This document shows positions 22,726 to 31,514 of a stretch of DNA of 64,000 nucleotides, piece after piece. How positions within the stretch are numbered: position 1 is the stretch's first letter; every line of letters starts with the position of its first letter. A program made the position numbers and the translations under genes. Under the pieces are notes generated by a model. It was not told the DNA's origin. It saw only the letters and a program-made list of their open reading frames with translations, and ran no database searches. This DNA comes from Fulvia fulva (taxonomy: Eukaryota > Ascomycota > Dothideomycetes > Mycosphaerellales > Mycosphaerellaceae): the NCBI RefSeq assembly GCF_020509005.1, contig NC_063013.1, positions 6,972,033-7,036,032 of the forward strand. Direction: 5' to 3'.

Positions 22726-23643
22726 GCTACCTTTGTTATTTCGGTCATATCGCTAATCTCTACGCTAAATCGCTACTCCTAGAGAAGGCTCGGGAAGGGC
22801 GCTTTAGGGGCTCGAATTAGATGTCGAACGCGGCGCTATTAACGTAGTATACGAGTTCTAGTTAAAGCGAGGAGCGGTTAGTAAGCTACATAATATAATA
22901 AGGTAGATTAGGGCCTTAATATAGAGGTTAGATAAGTTCTTAGAGGTAGTAGGTAGTAAAGGATTAGAGGAATTCGATAAGCTTAAGATAAGTAGGATCT
23001 TATACATAATGACGCTAAGGCTTATCTAAGCTTATCTATTAGCTTTCGGCCGCTCCTAAACGCCTCCGACGTTCTACCGGCGGTACTTCGTAACTTCGAA
23101 CATCTCCCTAAAAACACCTCCTAGCTAACTTATTATCTTATAGCTCATTTAAGACAACTCTATACAATAGAATAGCTTCTATTATATAATCGGACGAGCG
23201 CTTACTATTAGGGAACGTGTCGACACGTTTTATATACGACACCGCGACGATACGACTATCCGAAAGAATATACTCTCCCCGAACGATTAGGCCTAGCTAG
23301 ATTCTCTCTATAACACCCTCTAGGTCTTCAAGATAGGCACGATAGATACGTAGGGCGAGAAGAAGTACCTATACGACTAGTATCCGACTCTATACTTCGT
23401 ACTTAATATACTCGATAGGTATAAAGAGCAATTTAAAGAGGAAGTAAGGAATGACGACTCCTATAAATATCTCTCCGCGTATTACGCTATAGGCTAGTCT
23501 AAGGCCGAGAAGTACTTCGGACTTATAGATTAGATACCTATCTATTACGCCGCTATAATACTCAATCCTATCTAGAAGTAGGGGTAGTTTAAAGACATAT
23601 AGTCGGCCGGTACTAAAGGATAGTAGAATTAGACTAATACTAC
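22726..23643 (+). pseudogene. hAT transposase, central catalytic region, RIP-damaged and inverted
   Basis: From 22731 one frame reads YFGHIANLYAKSLLLEKARE, continuing the K-G-R-Y that ends the N-terminal piece at 55083. From about 23150 it reads SFYYIIGRALTIRERVDTF, then KNILSPND*A*LDSLYNTL, YPTLYFVLNILDRYKEQF, SKAEKYFGLID and IPIYYAAIILNPI*K*G*F. The stars are TAG codons, most at positions where hAT proteins have Trp. It stops at 23643, where Gypsy-B entered. Confidence 0.88.
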
Positions 23644-24163
23644 TGTCAGGGCGAGAGCCTGGCCTGTGAGATGCAAGGGTGAAAGCGAGAATGCAGGTGC
23701 GAAGTGCAGATGCAAAAGGGTATGGTATGATTGCTACACAAAACAAAAGACGAAGAAAGCAAGAGAGGCCTGGGGAAGGCCAGATATTTATACGCGACCC
23801 TCGCGAGTGCGTGTCCCCGCATCAACAGGGCTAACCCGTGCGAAGCCGCGCTCAGCAGCTTTGCTCAAAACCTTATTCCAACCTGCCCTACGTTCCGAGT
23901 CTTCCACGTGCTTCTTCCAGGGTCCAGCGCAGTCGCGGGTGCTCGCGGGAGTGCCGTGAGTCACACAGTCACGAGCCGAAGTGAATCTGTCAAGGTTTGG
24001 TAGAGGGGTGAATTTGGAGGGCTGGGTCCCGTAGCGAATGTTGCGGGGCATGTGATTCTTGGCGCTCACACACCAAGCTGGACTGTCACTTCTTGACGAC
24101 TTCTGAGCACTCTGAGGCTCTTCTGTCCCCACCTTCTGTACACTCTGTGGGGAGACCATGACA
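23644..24163 (-). repeat. Gypsy-B 3' LTR (520 bp)
   Basis: This is the 3' LTR in the element's minus-strand orientation. The pol frame continues about 125 codons into it before stopping at 23788. A G-rich polypurine tract lies just before it (GGGGGGG, complement of 24170-24176). Confidence 0.92.
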
Positions 24164-27100
24164 GTAGCCCCCCCGAACAAAGCTGAGTTCCTACGAAGCC
24201 GTAGTAGTTCCACATATCGAGGATGTTCAGCTTCAGTACCAGGCCTAGGCCTGATGTCATGGTCGATACACCATTGGTAAGCCCCGTCGAAAAGCTCAGA
24301 TTCGAAGAGCCTGCCGATGTTGACTTCTGGGCCGTCTGCGCGGGCGTGGTATTCTTCGATTGCTTGACGATTGAAGATGATATGTTGGATAGGTTCCCAT
24401 GAGGTATCCCACTCAGGGCAACCTTGCCATTCGACTTCATACTTGATCGGCGGTAGTCCTTCAACGTCGTTGGGCTCTACGCGGATTCCCCGGATCTTAC
24501 GGACGGCATAGTCGTCAGAAGGTAGGTTAACAGGCTCGTCGACTTCTACTTCATCGGGAGGACCTGGCATGTCTTGGTTTTGGTTCGGGAATGGGTCCTC
24601 AGCCGACGGCCGAAGGCGTACGGGATGGAAGACGTCGTGGATCTTTATGTTCGCAGGAAGAGCTAGACGGTAGGCGTGTGAACTGATACGCTCGGTGATC
24701 TCAAAAGGACCTAGGTTCTTCCAGTTCAGCTTCTTGGAGGGGCGGTCTGTCTTGATGTTCTTGGAGTTGAGGTAGACCATATCGCCTACTTGGTAGTCGG
24801 GAGCTGGCTGGCGACGACGATTGGCTTGATCCTCGTAGATTGCTTGTGCGTACACCATCTCGTCGTGAACTTCTTCATGGATCTGTGAGAGCATAGTAGC
24901 GAACTCGTCTGCTGCTTGCTCGTTTGCGTCTTCGGTAGGCGGGAGAGGTTCTTCTGGTTCCATGCCTGTACGAGGGTGGTAACCTCTCGTAGTATAGAAG
25001 GGAGAGTAGCCAGTAGTCTCCGAGTCCCAGTTACGAGTAGCGAACTCCACCGCAGGGATATGCTGAGGCCAATCCTTCTGGTGGTAGTCGACGAAGCAAC
25101 GAAGGACCTGCTCGAGGATAGCGTTCGTAATTTCGGTCTGGCCGTCGGTCTGTGGCTGAAAACTGGTCGAGAGGTTATGCTTGATGCCCAGGATAGCACA
25201 CAGACGCTTCCAGAAGTGCGAGATGAACTGGGTGCCTCTGTCAGAGGTGATGCTATCCGGGAGGCCTTGAAAGCGCCAGACGAATTCGTAGAACAAGCGA
25301 GCAGTCTCCTTTGCGGTCATGCTCCAGCACGGGATCATGTACCGGTCCTTGGAGTGACGGTCCACGATCACTAGAAGGGCCTTTGCTTTCACGCCGCTGA
25401 AGGTCTTGCCGTGAGGAAGATCGGTGATAAAGTCCATAGTGATGTGCTTCCACGGACGATCAGGAGCCGGGAGAGGGTGCAAGAGACCGTGGGGACGGTG
25501 GCGGTTAGCTTTGGCTCTTCGGCAAGCAGCGCAGTTCAGCACGTAGCGGCGGACGTCCTTCCAGGAATGCGGCCACCAGTAATACCTAGCGAGGAGCTTG
25601 TGGGTCTTGGCTACGCCTGGGTGACCCCCAGAGGCGGAGTCGTGGATGATTTGAAGAATCTCAGCTCGGATATTAGAGCCTTCGGGCTGCGGTACGTAAA
25701 GCTTCTTACGGAAGTAGACGACACCTTCCTGGAGCTCGCACTCGGACAGCGAGAAGCCCGGGAATGTCCTCGCGCCAGATTCAAGGGCCTGAACTAACTC
25801 TTGGGCGTCTATGTCGGCATCGTACGCTGTTCGTACTCGTGCCATGATGCCTTCGGGCTGCTCCTCATTATCAAACCCCTCAAAGTCTGATTCGGATGAG
25901 CCGTCGGTCGTTACTGAGCCCTCTTCATCGTCGTTCAAGTCCTCAGCGTCCGAGGCGTATTCTTCAGGCTCGGATTCATCGTCACTCTCGTCAAGGTAGG
26001 CAGGAGCGAGCACGAGAGTAGCAAAGGAAGCGGCGAGCGTAGGCTGGCCATTCGATAGGTACTCTCGAAGCTCGGAAGAGAGGTTGTGCTCTTTGATGAC
26101 TTGTTGCCCTGCGATTTGCCGGCCCCCTCTTCGATCAACTGGAGAGTCACCAGGGCGGCGGGTAAGGGCGTCGGCCATCGAGTTGGCCTTGCCGGGCGTG
26201 TACGAGATCACGAAGTTGAACCGGGAGAGGAACTCGCTCCAGCGGGCCTGGCGACGATTGAGCAGCTTGCTCTTCATAAAGTAGACGAGGTTCTTATGGT
26301 CGGAGCTTACTTGGACGGGCATAGCAGAGCCTTCGAGCTCGGGGCGCCACTCTTCGAAAGCTTTGACGATGGCGAGAAGCTCCTTGTCGTAGATCTCGTA
26401 GTTACACTCCGTGGCGGTCATCTTCTTGGAGAGGAAGGCGACAGGTAACCAGGGGGATTCAGGCGAGCGGCGTTGTAGCAGGACACCGCCCACCACGCCG
26501 TCGGATGCGTCGGTCTCTACACGGGTCTCCAGTTCGAAATCGAAGTGCCGTAGAAGCGGGTTCTCAACAAACTTCGCTTTGAGCAAGTCAAAAGCCTCCT
26601 GGCATTCGTCGGTCCAGGCGAACTTCTCACCCTTGCGCGTGAGCTTCGTCAAAGGGCGTACCACGCCCGAAAATGCGTGGATGAAGCGGCGGTAGAAGTT
26701 GGCAAAGCCTAGGAAACCCTGGACCTCTTTGACGTTCGTAGGAGCATCCCATTCGACGATAGCGTCGATCTTCTCTTGGTCCATCTTGATGCCGTCTGCG
26801 GTAATGATCAAACCAAGGAACTTGACTTCGGTCTTCTCAAACTCGCACTTGTCGATGTCGAGCTGCAAGCCGGCGTCTGCGAGCTTCTGAAGGACCTTAC
26901 AGACGTGCTCGCGGTGCTCCTCCTTGGTCTCGCTATAGACTAGGATGTCGTCGATGTAGGCAGTGCAGAACTGATCGAGGAACTCCTGAAGGATGTCGTT
27001 AATGAAGTTCTGGAAGGTACTAGGCCCGTTACAAACGCCGAAGGGCATAACGAGCGACTCGAACAGCCCGTAGCGAGTACGGAAGGCTGTGAGATACTCG

Positions 27101-28164
27101 TGTCCTTCTGCCATTCGTAACTTGTTGAACGCAGCGATGACATCGAGCTTGGTGAAGTACTTGGCCTTAGAGAGGCGCTCGAGCGTCTCCTGAATCAACG
27201 GTATTGGGTAGCGGTTCTTCTTTGTAACAGCGTTCAAGCCTCGGTAGTCTACGCAGAAGCGTAGACCACCGCCGGGCTTCTTGACGAACATGACGGGACT
27301 GCCAGCGCTGGAACGGCTCGCTCGAATGAACCCCTTCTTTAGGTTCTCTTCGAGGTATCTCTTGAGGACGATAAGCTCTTCTCGGGACATGGAATATAAC
27401 GGTCCGAACGGTGTCTCTGCACCTTCTTCTAGCTCAATCTTGTGGTCGTGAGGGCGATGAGGAGGCAGCTCGTCTGCGGCTTTAGCATCGAATACGTGGA
27501 GGATGTGGTGTGCCCAAGGAGGGACCTTCGTAGCAGGGTCGGTAGGTGTACGCTTCTTGTCGAGCTTCTCGAGGGCGATGTCGATATCGCGGAGAGAGGC
27601 GGCGAAGACTTGAGCTTTGGGCTGCTTAGCAGCAGTGGTGAAGGCAGCGGCGTTCACCTGGAAGATCTTGGTATACTCAGGACCGCGCTGAGGCGGCGGA
27701 GAAGGCGGAGGTGCCGGAGGAACTTCTGGAGGGAAGCTGACAGTAAGGGAAGTCCAGTCGATGATAGGTCGGTGTCGTCTGAACCAGGGGAGGCCGAGGA
27801 TAAACTTCTGATGCGGTAGGGACGTAAGGAAGCTGGTGATCGACATACGCTTGCCTCCGAGGGTGATTGACGTGTGTACAACATGAGTAATCTTACCAGT
27901 GGTAGTCTCCGTGCCGTCAAAGAGTTCAAGGGTGCGAGGGTACTTCAGTTCCTGGGGTTCGAGGTTGAGAGAGGTCGCGAGTTTATAGTCCATAAAAGAC
28001 TCGCCTAGTGCGCCAGTGTCCATGAGAGTGAGATTGGAAGAAGAGAGTTTCTTTGAGCCGATATTTACATTCGTGACGAACGGTTTGCAAGCGTGGTCCT
28101 TGCCCGTCTCGTCGTACAGGTCTAGCTGTGCTGTATTGATCCTCAACTTCTTTCCTCTCTTCAC
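23788..28164 (-). CDS. Gypsy-B Pol polyprotein (protease, RT, RNase H, integrase, chromodomain)
   Basis: The frame is 1458 codons. Protease: LMDTGALGESF at about residues 47-57. Reverse transcriptase: catalytic YIDDILVYS at about residue 402. RNase H: TDASDGVVGG at about 550. Integrase zinc finger HDSASGGHPGVAKTH...CAACRRAK at about 835-880, then core residues in MDFITDLPHG, SDRGTQF and DGQTEITNAILE (the DDE triad), GPY/F module KNLGPFEI, and a chromodomain YEVEWQGCPEWDTSWEP at about 1235-1250. Chromodomains steer integration to methylated-histone chromatin. The frame has no good ATG at its start (28164 is GTG) and lies -1 to gag, so frameshifting or reinitiation is likely. The last 125 residues come from the LTR. 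Confidence 0.92.
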   Translation of the reverse strand: MKRGKKLRINTAQLDLYDETGKDHACKPFVTNVNIGSKKLSSSNLTLMDTGALGESFMDYKLATSLNLEPQELKYPRTLELFDGTETTTGKITHVVHTSITLGGKRMSITSFLTSLPHQKFILGLPWFRRHRPIIDWTSLTVSFPPEVPPAPPPSPPPQRGPEYTKIFQVNAAAFTTAAKQPKAQVFAASLRDIDIALEKLDKKRTPTDPATKVPPWAHHILHVFDAKAADELPPHRPHDHKIELEEGAETPFGPLYSMSREELIVLKRYLEENLKKGFIRASRSSAGSPVMFVKKPGGGLRFCVDYRGLNAVTKKNRYPIPLIQETLERLSKAKYFTKLDVIAAFNKLRMAEGHEYLTAFRTRYGLFESLVMPFGVCNGPSTFQNFINDILQEFLDQFCTAYIDDILVYSETKEEHREHVCKVLQKLADAGLQLDIDKCEFEKTEVKFLGLIITADGIKMDQEKIDAIVEWDAPTNVKEVQGFLGFANFYRRFIHAFSGVVRPLTKLTRKGEKFAWTDECQEAFDLLKAKFVENPLLRHFDFELETRVETDASDGVVGGVLLQRRSPESPWLPVAFLSKKMTATECNYEIYDKELLAIVKAFEEWRPELEGSAMPVQVSSDHKNLVYFMKSKLLNRRQARWSEFLSRFNFVISYTPGKANSMADALTRRPGDSPVDRRGGRQIAGQQVIKEHNLSSELREYLSNGQPTLAASFATLVLAPAYLDESDDESEPEEYASDAEDLNDDEEGSVTTDGSSESDFEGFDNEEQPEGIMARVRTAYDADIDAQELVQALESGARTFPGFSLSECELQEGVVYFRKKLYVPQPEGSNIRAEILQIIHDSASGGHPGVAKTHKLLARYYWWPHSWKDVRRYVLNCAACRRAKANRHRPHGLLHPLPAPDRPWKHITMDFITDLPHGKTFSGVKAKALLVIVDRHSKDRYMIPCWSMTAKETARLFYEFVWRFQGLPDSITSDRGTQFISHFWKRLCAILGIKHNLSTSFQPQTDGQTEITNAILEQVLRCFVDYHQKDWPQHIPAVEFATRNWDSETTGYSPFYTTRGYHPRTGMEPEEPLPPTEDANEQAADEFATMLSQIHEEVHDEMVYAQAIYEDQANRRRQPAPDYQVGDMVYLNSKNIKTDRPSKKLNWKNLGPFEITERISSHAYRLALPANIKIHDVFHPVRLRPSAEDPFPNQNQDMPGPPDEVEVDEPVNLPSDDYAVRKIRGIRVEPNDVEGLPPIKYEVEWQGCPEWDTSWEPIQHIIFNRQAIEEYHARADGPEVNIGRLFESELFDGAYQWCIDHDIRPRPGTEAEHPRYVELLRLRRNSALFGGATVMVSPQSVQKVGTEEPQSAQKSSRSDSPAWCVSAKNHMPRNIRYGTQPSKFTPLPNLDRFTSARDCVTHGTPASTRDCAGPWKKHVEDSERRAGWNKVLSKAAERGFARVSPVDAGTRTREGRV

Positions 28165-28211
28165 TTTCGGTAAACGTTGTTCTTGGTCTTCATCGCGTCG
28201 ATGAGGAAGAC

Positions 28212-29372
28212 CTAGGCTTTTTCCTGCTCAGCGGGAGCAGCAGGAGCAGGCTCGATAGCGCCGACAGCGCCGCGAACCGGGTTGCGGGCGTTACGGGCAG
28301 CGAGCTGCGGACAGTTGGCTGCGATGTGGCCTGGACCGCCGCAGTAGGTGCAGAGTCCGGCCTGGCGACGGCGAAGCTTCTCTTCGGGAGTGAGCTTACC
28401 GTTGACGAGGCCCTGGACTCGAGGGACGGCGGCACCAGCGCTGAGATCCATAGCGTTACCTACAGAGACGGGAGGGAGAGCCGTAGGAGCGGCGGCGCCT
28501 AGTGGAGCAGCGAAGTGGCTTCCGGGACCACGAGGCTGACGACCTTGAGAACGGGAAGCGAGGAGAGAGGCGGTGTGTTTCATGTTGGAGTCGAGGCGCT
28601 GGCAGGTCTCGACGAGCTCACGGAAGCTCATAGCACCGACGTCCTTGTCCTCGAGGGCTCGAAGAAGCTCTGCTGACAAACCACGGCGGAGAGTGCTCTT
28701 CTTGGTCTCTTCGTTGTAGCCGGTGAACCCGATGTCGCGGTTGAAGGCCGCGAGGTACTCGGCGAAGCTCTTGTTCTTCTGGAGGAGGTTGTGGATGGCG
28801 TTCTGGGCGGTGGCTCTACGGTCTGGATCACCAAAGGCAGCACGGAGGTCCTGCATCAAGGTGAGGACGTCCGGGCAGCCGATAGTCTGCGTGGCGTTGT
28901 CGATGTAGTGTTGTACCTGAGCCGCGGCGTCTCCCCGAAGGAGGGAGAAGACGTACGTGACTTTGTCCTTCTCTTGCGGAAAGTGGTCGGCATTAGCCAA
29001 CAGCTTGATGGTGAGCTGTGTCTCAAATGCCTCAAACTTGCTCTTGTTGCCGTCGAACTCGTCTGGGTCGTTGACCTTCTTGGAGAAGTGCTGGCGGCGG
29101 TTGTCGTCGGCGTGCGGGGCGAGGTTCTGGAAGGTGTTCACAATACCTTGAAGGTATGTTGCTTGGTTGTTTGCTTGCTCGACCTGCTGGGCGGTCTCGC
29201 GGAAAGAGGAGACGGTGCGGTTGATGAGAGCGTAGGCGGTGTCGGGGTTGGCGTTTGCCCAGGCACCGAAGGCAGCGGCGTTCGAGAAGGGGATGTCAGT
29301 CCACTCACTGAAGTGGAATGGAGTGTCTTGGTTGTCGAGGTTGACACCTCTATCGGTGGCGTGGTCACCCAT
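28212..29372 (-). CDS. Gypsy-B Gag with CCHC zinc knuckle
   Basis: The ATG at 29372-29370 (MGDHATDRGVNLDNQ) is chosen because it is the first ATG after the 5' LTR. The frame stays open upstream into the LTR, but that part would not be translated from it. The protein has about 386 residues: a retrotransposon Gag core (FDGNKSKFEAFETQLTIKL, then YFREL-type capsid segments) and a C-terminal CTYCGGPGHIAANC (CX2CX4HX4C) near residue 340 that binds the RNA genome. It ends QEKA-stop at 28212. The codons GAA AAA before the stop contain an A5 run, a candidate -1 slip into the pol frame, which is open across this point. Confidence 0.9.
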   Translation of the reverse strand: MGDHATDRGVNLDNQDTPFHFSEWTDIPFSNAAAFGAWANANPDTAYALINRTVSSFRETAQQVEQANNQATYLQGIVNTFQNLAPHADDNRRQHFSKKVNDPDEFDGNKSKFEAFETQLTIKLLANADHFPQEKDKVTYVFSLLRGDAAAQVQHYIDNATQTIGCPDVLTLMQDLRAAFGDPDRRATAQNAIHNLLQKNKSFAEYLAAFNRDIGFTGYNEETKKSTLRRGLSAELLRALEDKDVGAMSFRELVETCQRLDSNMKHTASLLASRSQGRQPRGPGSHFAAPLGAAAPTALPPVSVGNAMDLSAGAAVPRVQGLVNGKLTPEEKLRRRQAGLCTYCGGPGHIAANCPQLAARNARNPVRGAVGAIEPAPAAPAEQEKA

Positions 29373-29414
29373 GAGGATGACTCGAGTGGTTGACGGTTTG
29401 TTGGTCTTTTGTGA

Positions 29415-29934
29415 TGTCAGGGCGAGAGCCTGGCCTGTGAGATGCAAGGGTGAAAGCGAGAATGCAGGTGCGAAGTGCAGATGCAAAAGGGTATGGTATG
29501 ATTGCTACACAAAACAAAAGACGAAGAAAGCAAGAGAGGCCTGGGGAAGGCCAGATATTTATACGCGACCCTCGCGAGTGCGTGTCCCCGCATCAACAGG
29601 GCTAACCCGTGCGAAGCCGCGCTCAGCAGCTTTGCTCAAAACCTTATTCCAACCTGCCCTACGTTCCGAGTCTTCCACGTGCTTCTTCCAGGGTCCAGCG
29701 CAGTCGCGGGTGCTCGCGGGAGTGCCGTGAGTCACACAGTCACGAGCCGAAGTGAATCTGTCAAGGTTTGGTAGAGGGGTGAATTTGGAGGGCTGGGTCC
29801 CGTAGCGAATGTTGCGGGGCATGTGATTCTTGGCGCTCACACACCAAGCTGGACTGTCACTTCTTGACGACTTCTGAGCACTCTGAGGCTCTTCTGTCCC
29901 CACCTTCTGTACACTCTGTGGGGAGACCATGACA
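29415..29934 (-). repeat. Gypsy-B 5' LTR (520 bp)
   Basis: Apparently identical to 23644-24163. It carries the promoter for the element's transcript. Its outer edge at 29934 is followed by the ACTAC duplication. Confidence 0.92.
29556..29563 (-). promoter_or_regulatory. TATA box of the Gypsy-B 5' LTR
   Basis: Minus-strand TATAAATA, with the same sequence at 23785-23792 in the 3' LTR. It is a textbook TATA element about 140 bp from the downstream LTR edge, leaving an R/U5 of suitable length before gag. Confidence 0.5.
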
Positions 29935-29966
29935 ACTACCCTCGCGTAAGTATAAGAGCTCTAGAT
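29935..29966 (+). pseudogene. short hAT transposase sliver between Gypsy-B and Gypsy-A
   Basis: After the ACTAC duplication the hAT frame continues from 23643 for about nine codons (TLA*V*EL*) until the Gypsy-A duplication TAGAT at 29962-29966. The sequence resumes at 14147 on the minus strand. This sliver proves that both Gypsy elements sit in the same hAT gene. Confidence 0.75.
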
Positions 29967-30150
29967 TATAAGGGTGCGCGTACTATAGGGTCCGAGAGAG
30001 ATAGTTATTGTTCTACGAAGCTACGAAAGAGGAGCGCGAGGCGCGGCGAAGTTATAAAGTAAAGCTAAGCCGCGCTAACCTAATACGGAAGGTCCGCGGT
30101 TCAGCCGGGCCGACGTAGCTATAGTAGGGGGTCGCGGGCTACCCGTAATA
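29967..30150 (-). repeat. Gypsy-A 3' LTR (184 bp), now inverted
   Basis: It is the reverse complement of 14148-14331 with a few transitions. The complement of 30151-30164 gives GGAAGGGGGGTAC, a polypurine tract directly before the LTR, so this is the 3' LTR of a minus-oriented element. Confidence 0.85.
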
Positions 30151-30464
30151 GTACCCCCCTTCCTAAAACACGCCTTAGTCCTCTAAGCGTTATCTACCTT
30201 ATAAGGCTACTTGCCTATCGAGCTCTATAATCGCGTAAACGTCTAATTATCCTCTAGTACCCTATCGTTATCCGATAACATCGTATTCACTCTATTAAGA
30301 CTATCCTCGACCGGCTTCCTTCGAGAAACATATTGCCTAGTTAGCTAGCTTACCCTAGACCTAAGTCTATCTTCGGCTAGTACTCGCGTATAATCCTTAT
30401 AACTAAAGTTAGGTATTATTATAGGCTCTATAGGCTCTACTCGAGTATCGAATATATACGGAGT
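30151..30464 (-). pseudogene. Gypsy-A 3' internal end, RIP-damaged
   Basis: This is the polypurine tract and last internal part of Gypsy-A. No frame is open. It is separated from the rest of pol (34882-39047) by LINE-1, which left the 12-bp duplication TATATACGGAGT at 30453-30464 and 34882-34893. Confidence 0.7.
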
Positions 30465-30768
30465 GGTCGACGACGAGAATCACCTGTACGTGGTGTCGGC
30501 TACGAACCTCTCGTCTAGCTACGAGAGAGCCAAGTATTCTCACGCTGGAGCGTCGTGGGCGCGACGGGCGCGTAGCGTAGGCGAAGCCGCGGCGAACAGA
30601 GGACTACCAGCAAAACGGGTATGAAAACCATCCGACGAGCGTGTACTCGTGTCGGGAGCGAGTCCCTCTTCTTTCTACGTGTAAGAAGGGCGCGGAACCG
30701 TGGCCTATACGCTCGACAGGACACCTCTGGTATGAGTGCAGAATTTTCACCTCCGGAGACCGCAAACC

Positions 30769-31071
30769 GAGCGGGCTAAGCGACGAACATTGGACGAGCG
30801 GACTACAGAACAACAACTGAGCGGACTATGCAACGGCGTCGAGCGGACTACGAAACAATCTGGTGTTTGCCAGCGGGCAATGCGGTGGGTAGGTGGACAC
30901 GCGACGAAGCCTGTAAGGGCCTGTTGAACACCCGGTATGGGAACGAGGGTTTTGCCTGAGGCACTGCCTGTCCCGCTACACGACGCACCTAGTCTGACAT
31001 GGTAGATTGCGACGAGGAAAAGACGATAGCCTGAGCAAGGAAAAGACGGCTGTTAGGACGGGGAAAAGACG
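30769..31071 (+). repeat. two sets of short repeats with about 23-bp spacing in the LINE-1 5' region
   Basis: GAGCGG(A/G)CTA occurs at 30769, 30796, 30819 and 30841 (spacings 27, 23 and 22). GGAAAAGACG occurs at 31016, 31039 and 31062 (spacings 23 and 23). Some LINEs carry promoter monomers in their 5' UTR; these could be similar, but that is inference. Confidence 0.65.
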
Positions 31072-31514
31072 TACAATGCAAGTGGATTAGTTCTGTGATC
31101 GGGGAGGATCGAGGGCAGGGTGATAAGGAACTTCATATTGGTTAGTAGGTGGAAACGCAAGGAGTACGCTGCCCGGCGTGGTGTGTGCCCCGAGCAGACC
31201 TGCGAGGCATGGACGGCCGCTTTCTAGAGATAGGCTGCGGTAACGCGAAGGGCGTCAAAACCTGGGGCGTGGTGTACACTGGCAGCGACGGCTGACACTG
31301 TCTGTACAGCCCGAGAGGACGGATGCGCATGTCGGTCAATAGAGAGCACTAAAGGGCTCAGGCCTATGGAGGTGGATATTGGCTTAAGGAGCAAACAGGG
31401 AGGGAGGGCGTAGAGGGAAGCTTTTGCTCCGGGCTAACCTCTCGAAACGAGGCTACACGGTGGTGCTAGATGAGTGGGAAAGCGCGGTTAAGACTTGTCA
31501 CCTTATCTCGTAGC

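Larger units (their letters stand above)
23644..29934 (-). mobile_element. Gypsy-B, young chromovirus-type Ty3/Gypsy retrotransposon (6291 bp)
   Basis: Two 520-bp LTRs (23644-24163 and 29415-29934) with TGTCA...TGACA ends appear identical base for base. A perfect 5-bp duplication, ACTAC, flanks the element (23639-23643 and 29935-29939). Gag and Pol frames are open throughout and CA/TG content is normal, so it escaped RIP. Order on the minus strand is LTR, gag, protease, reverse transcriptase, RNase H, integrase with chromodomain, LTR. It lies within the hAT transposase sequence. Looks structurally competent, although activity cannot be judged from sequence. Confidence 0.95.

Noticed and set aside
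28791..29393. 200-codon plus-strand frame
   Set aside because: Antisense shadow of Gypsy-B gag: Leu/Val-rich, as antisense frames of charged proteins often are.
14148..30150. The 184-bp inverted pair as ends of a DNA transposon
   Set aside because: One copy is followed by gag, the other preceded by a polypurine tract, and TSDs are 5 bp. They are LTRs of one Gypsy element separated by the inversion.
30769..31071. Regularly spaced short repeats considered as a CRISPR-like array
   Set aside because: Eukaryotic LINE context, 10-bp cores, few copies, no cas genes. Best read as LINE 5' UTR repeats.
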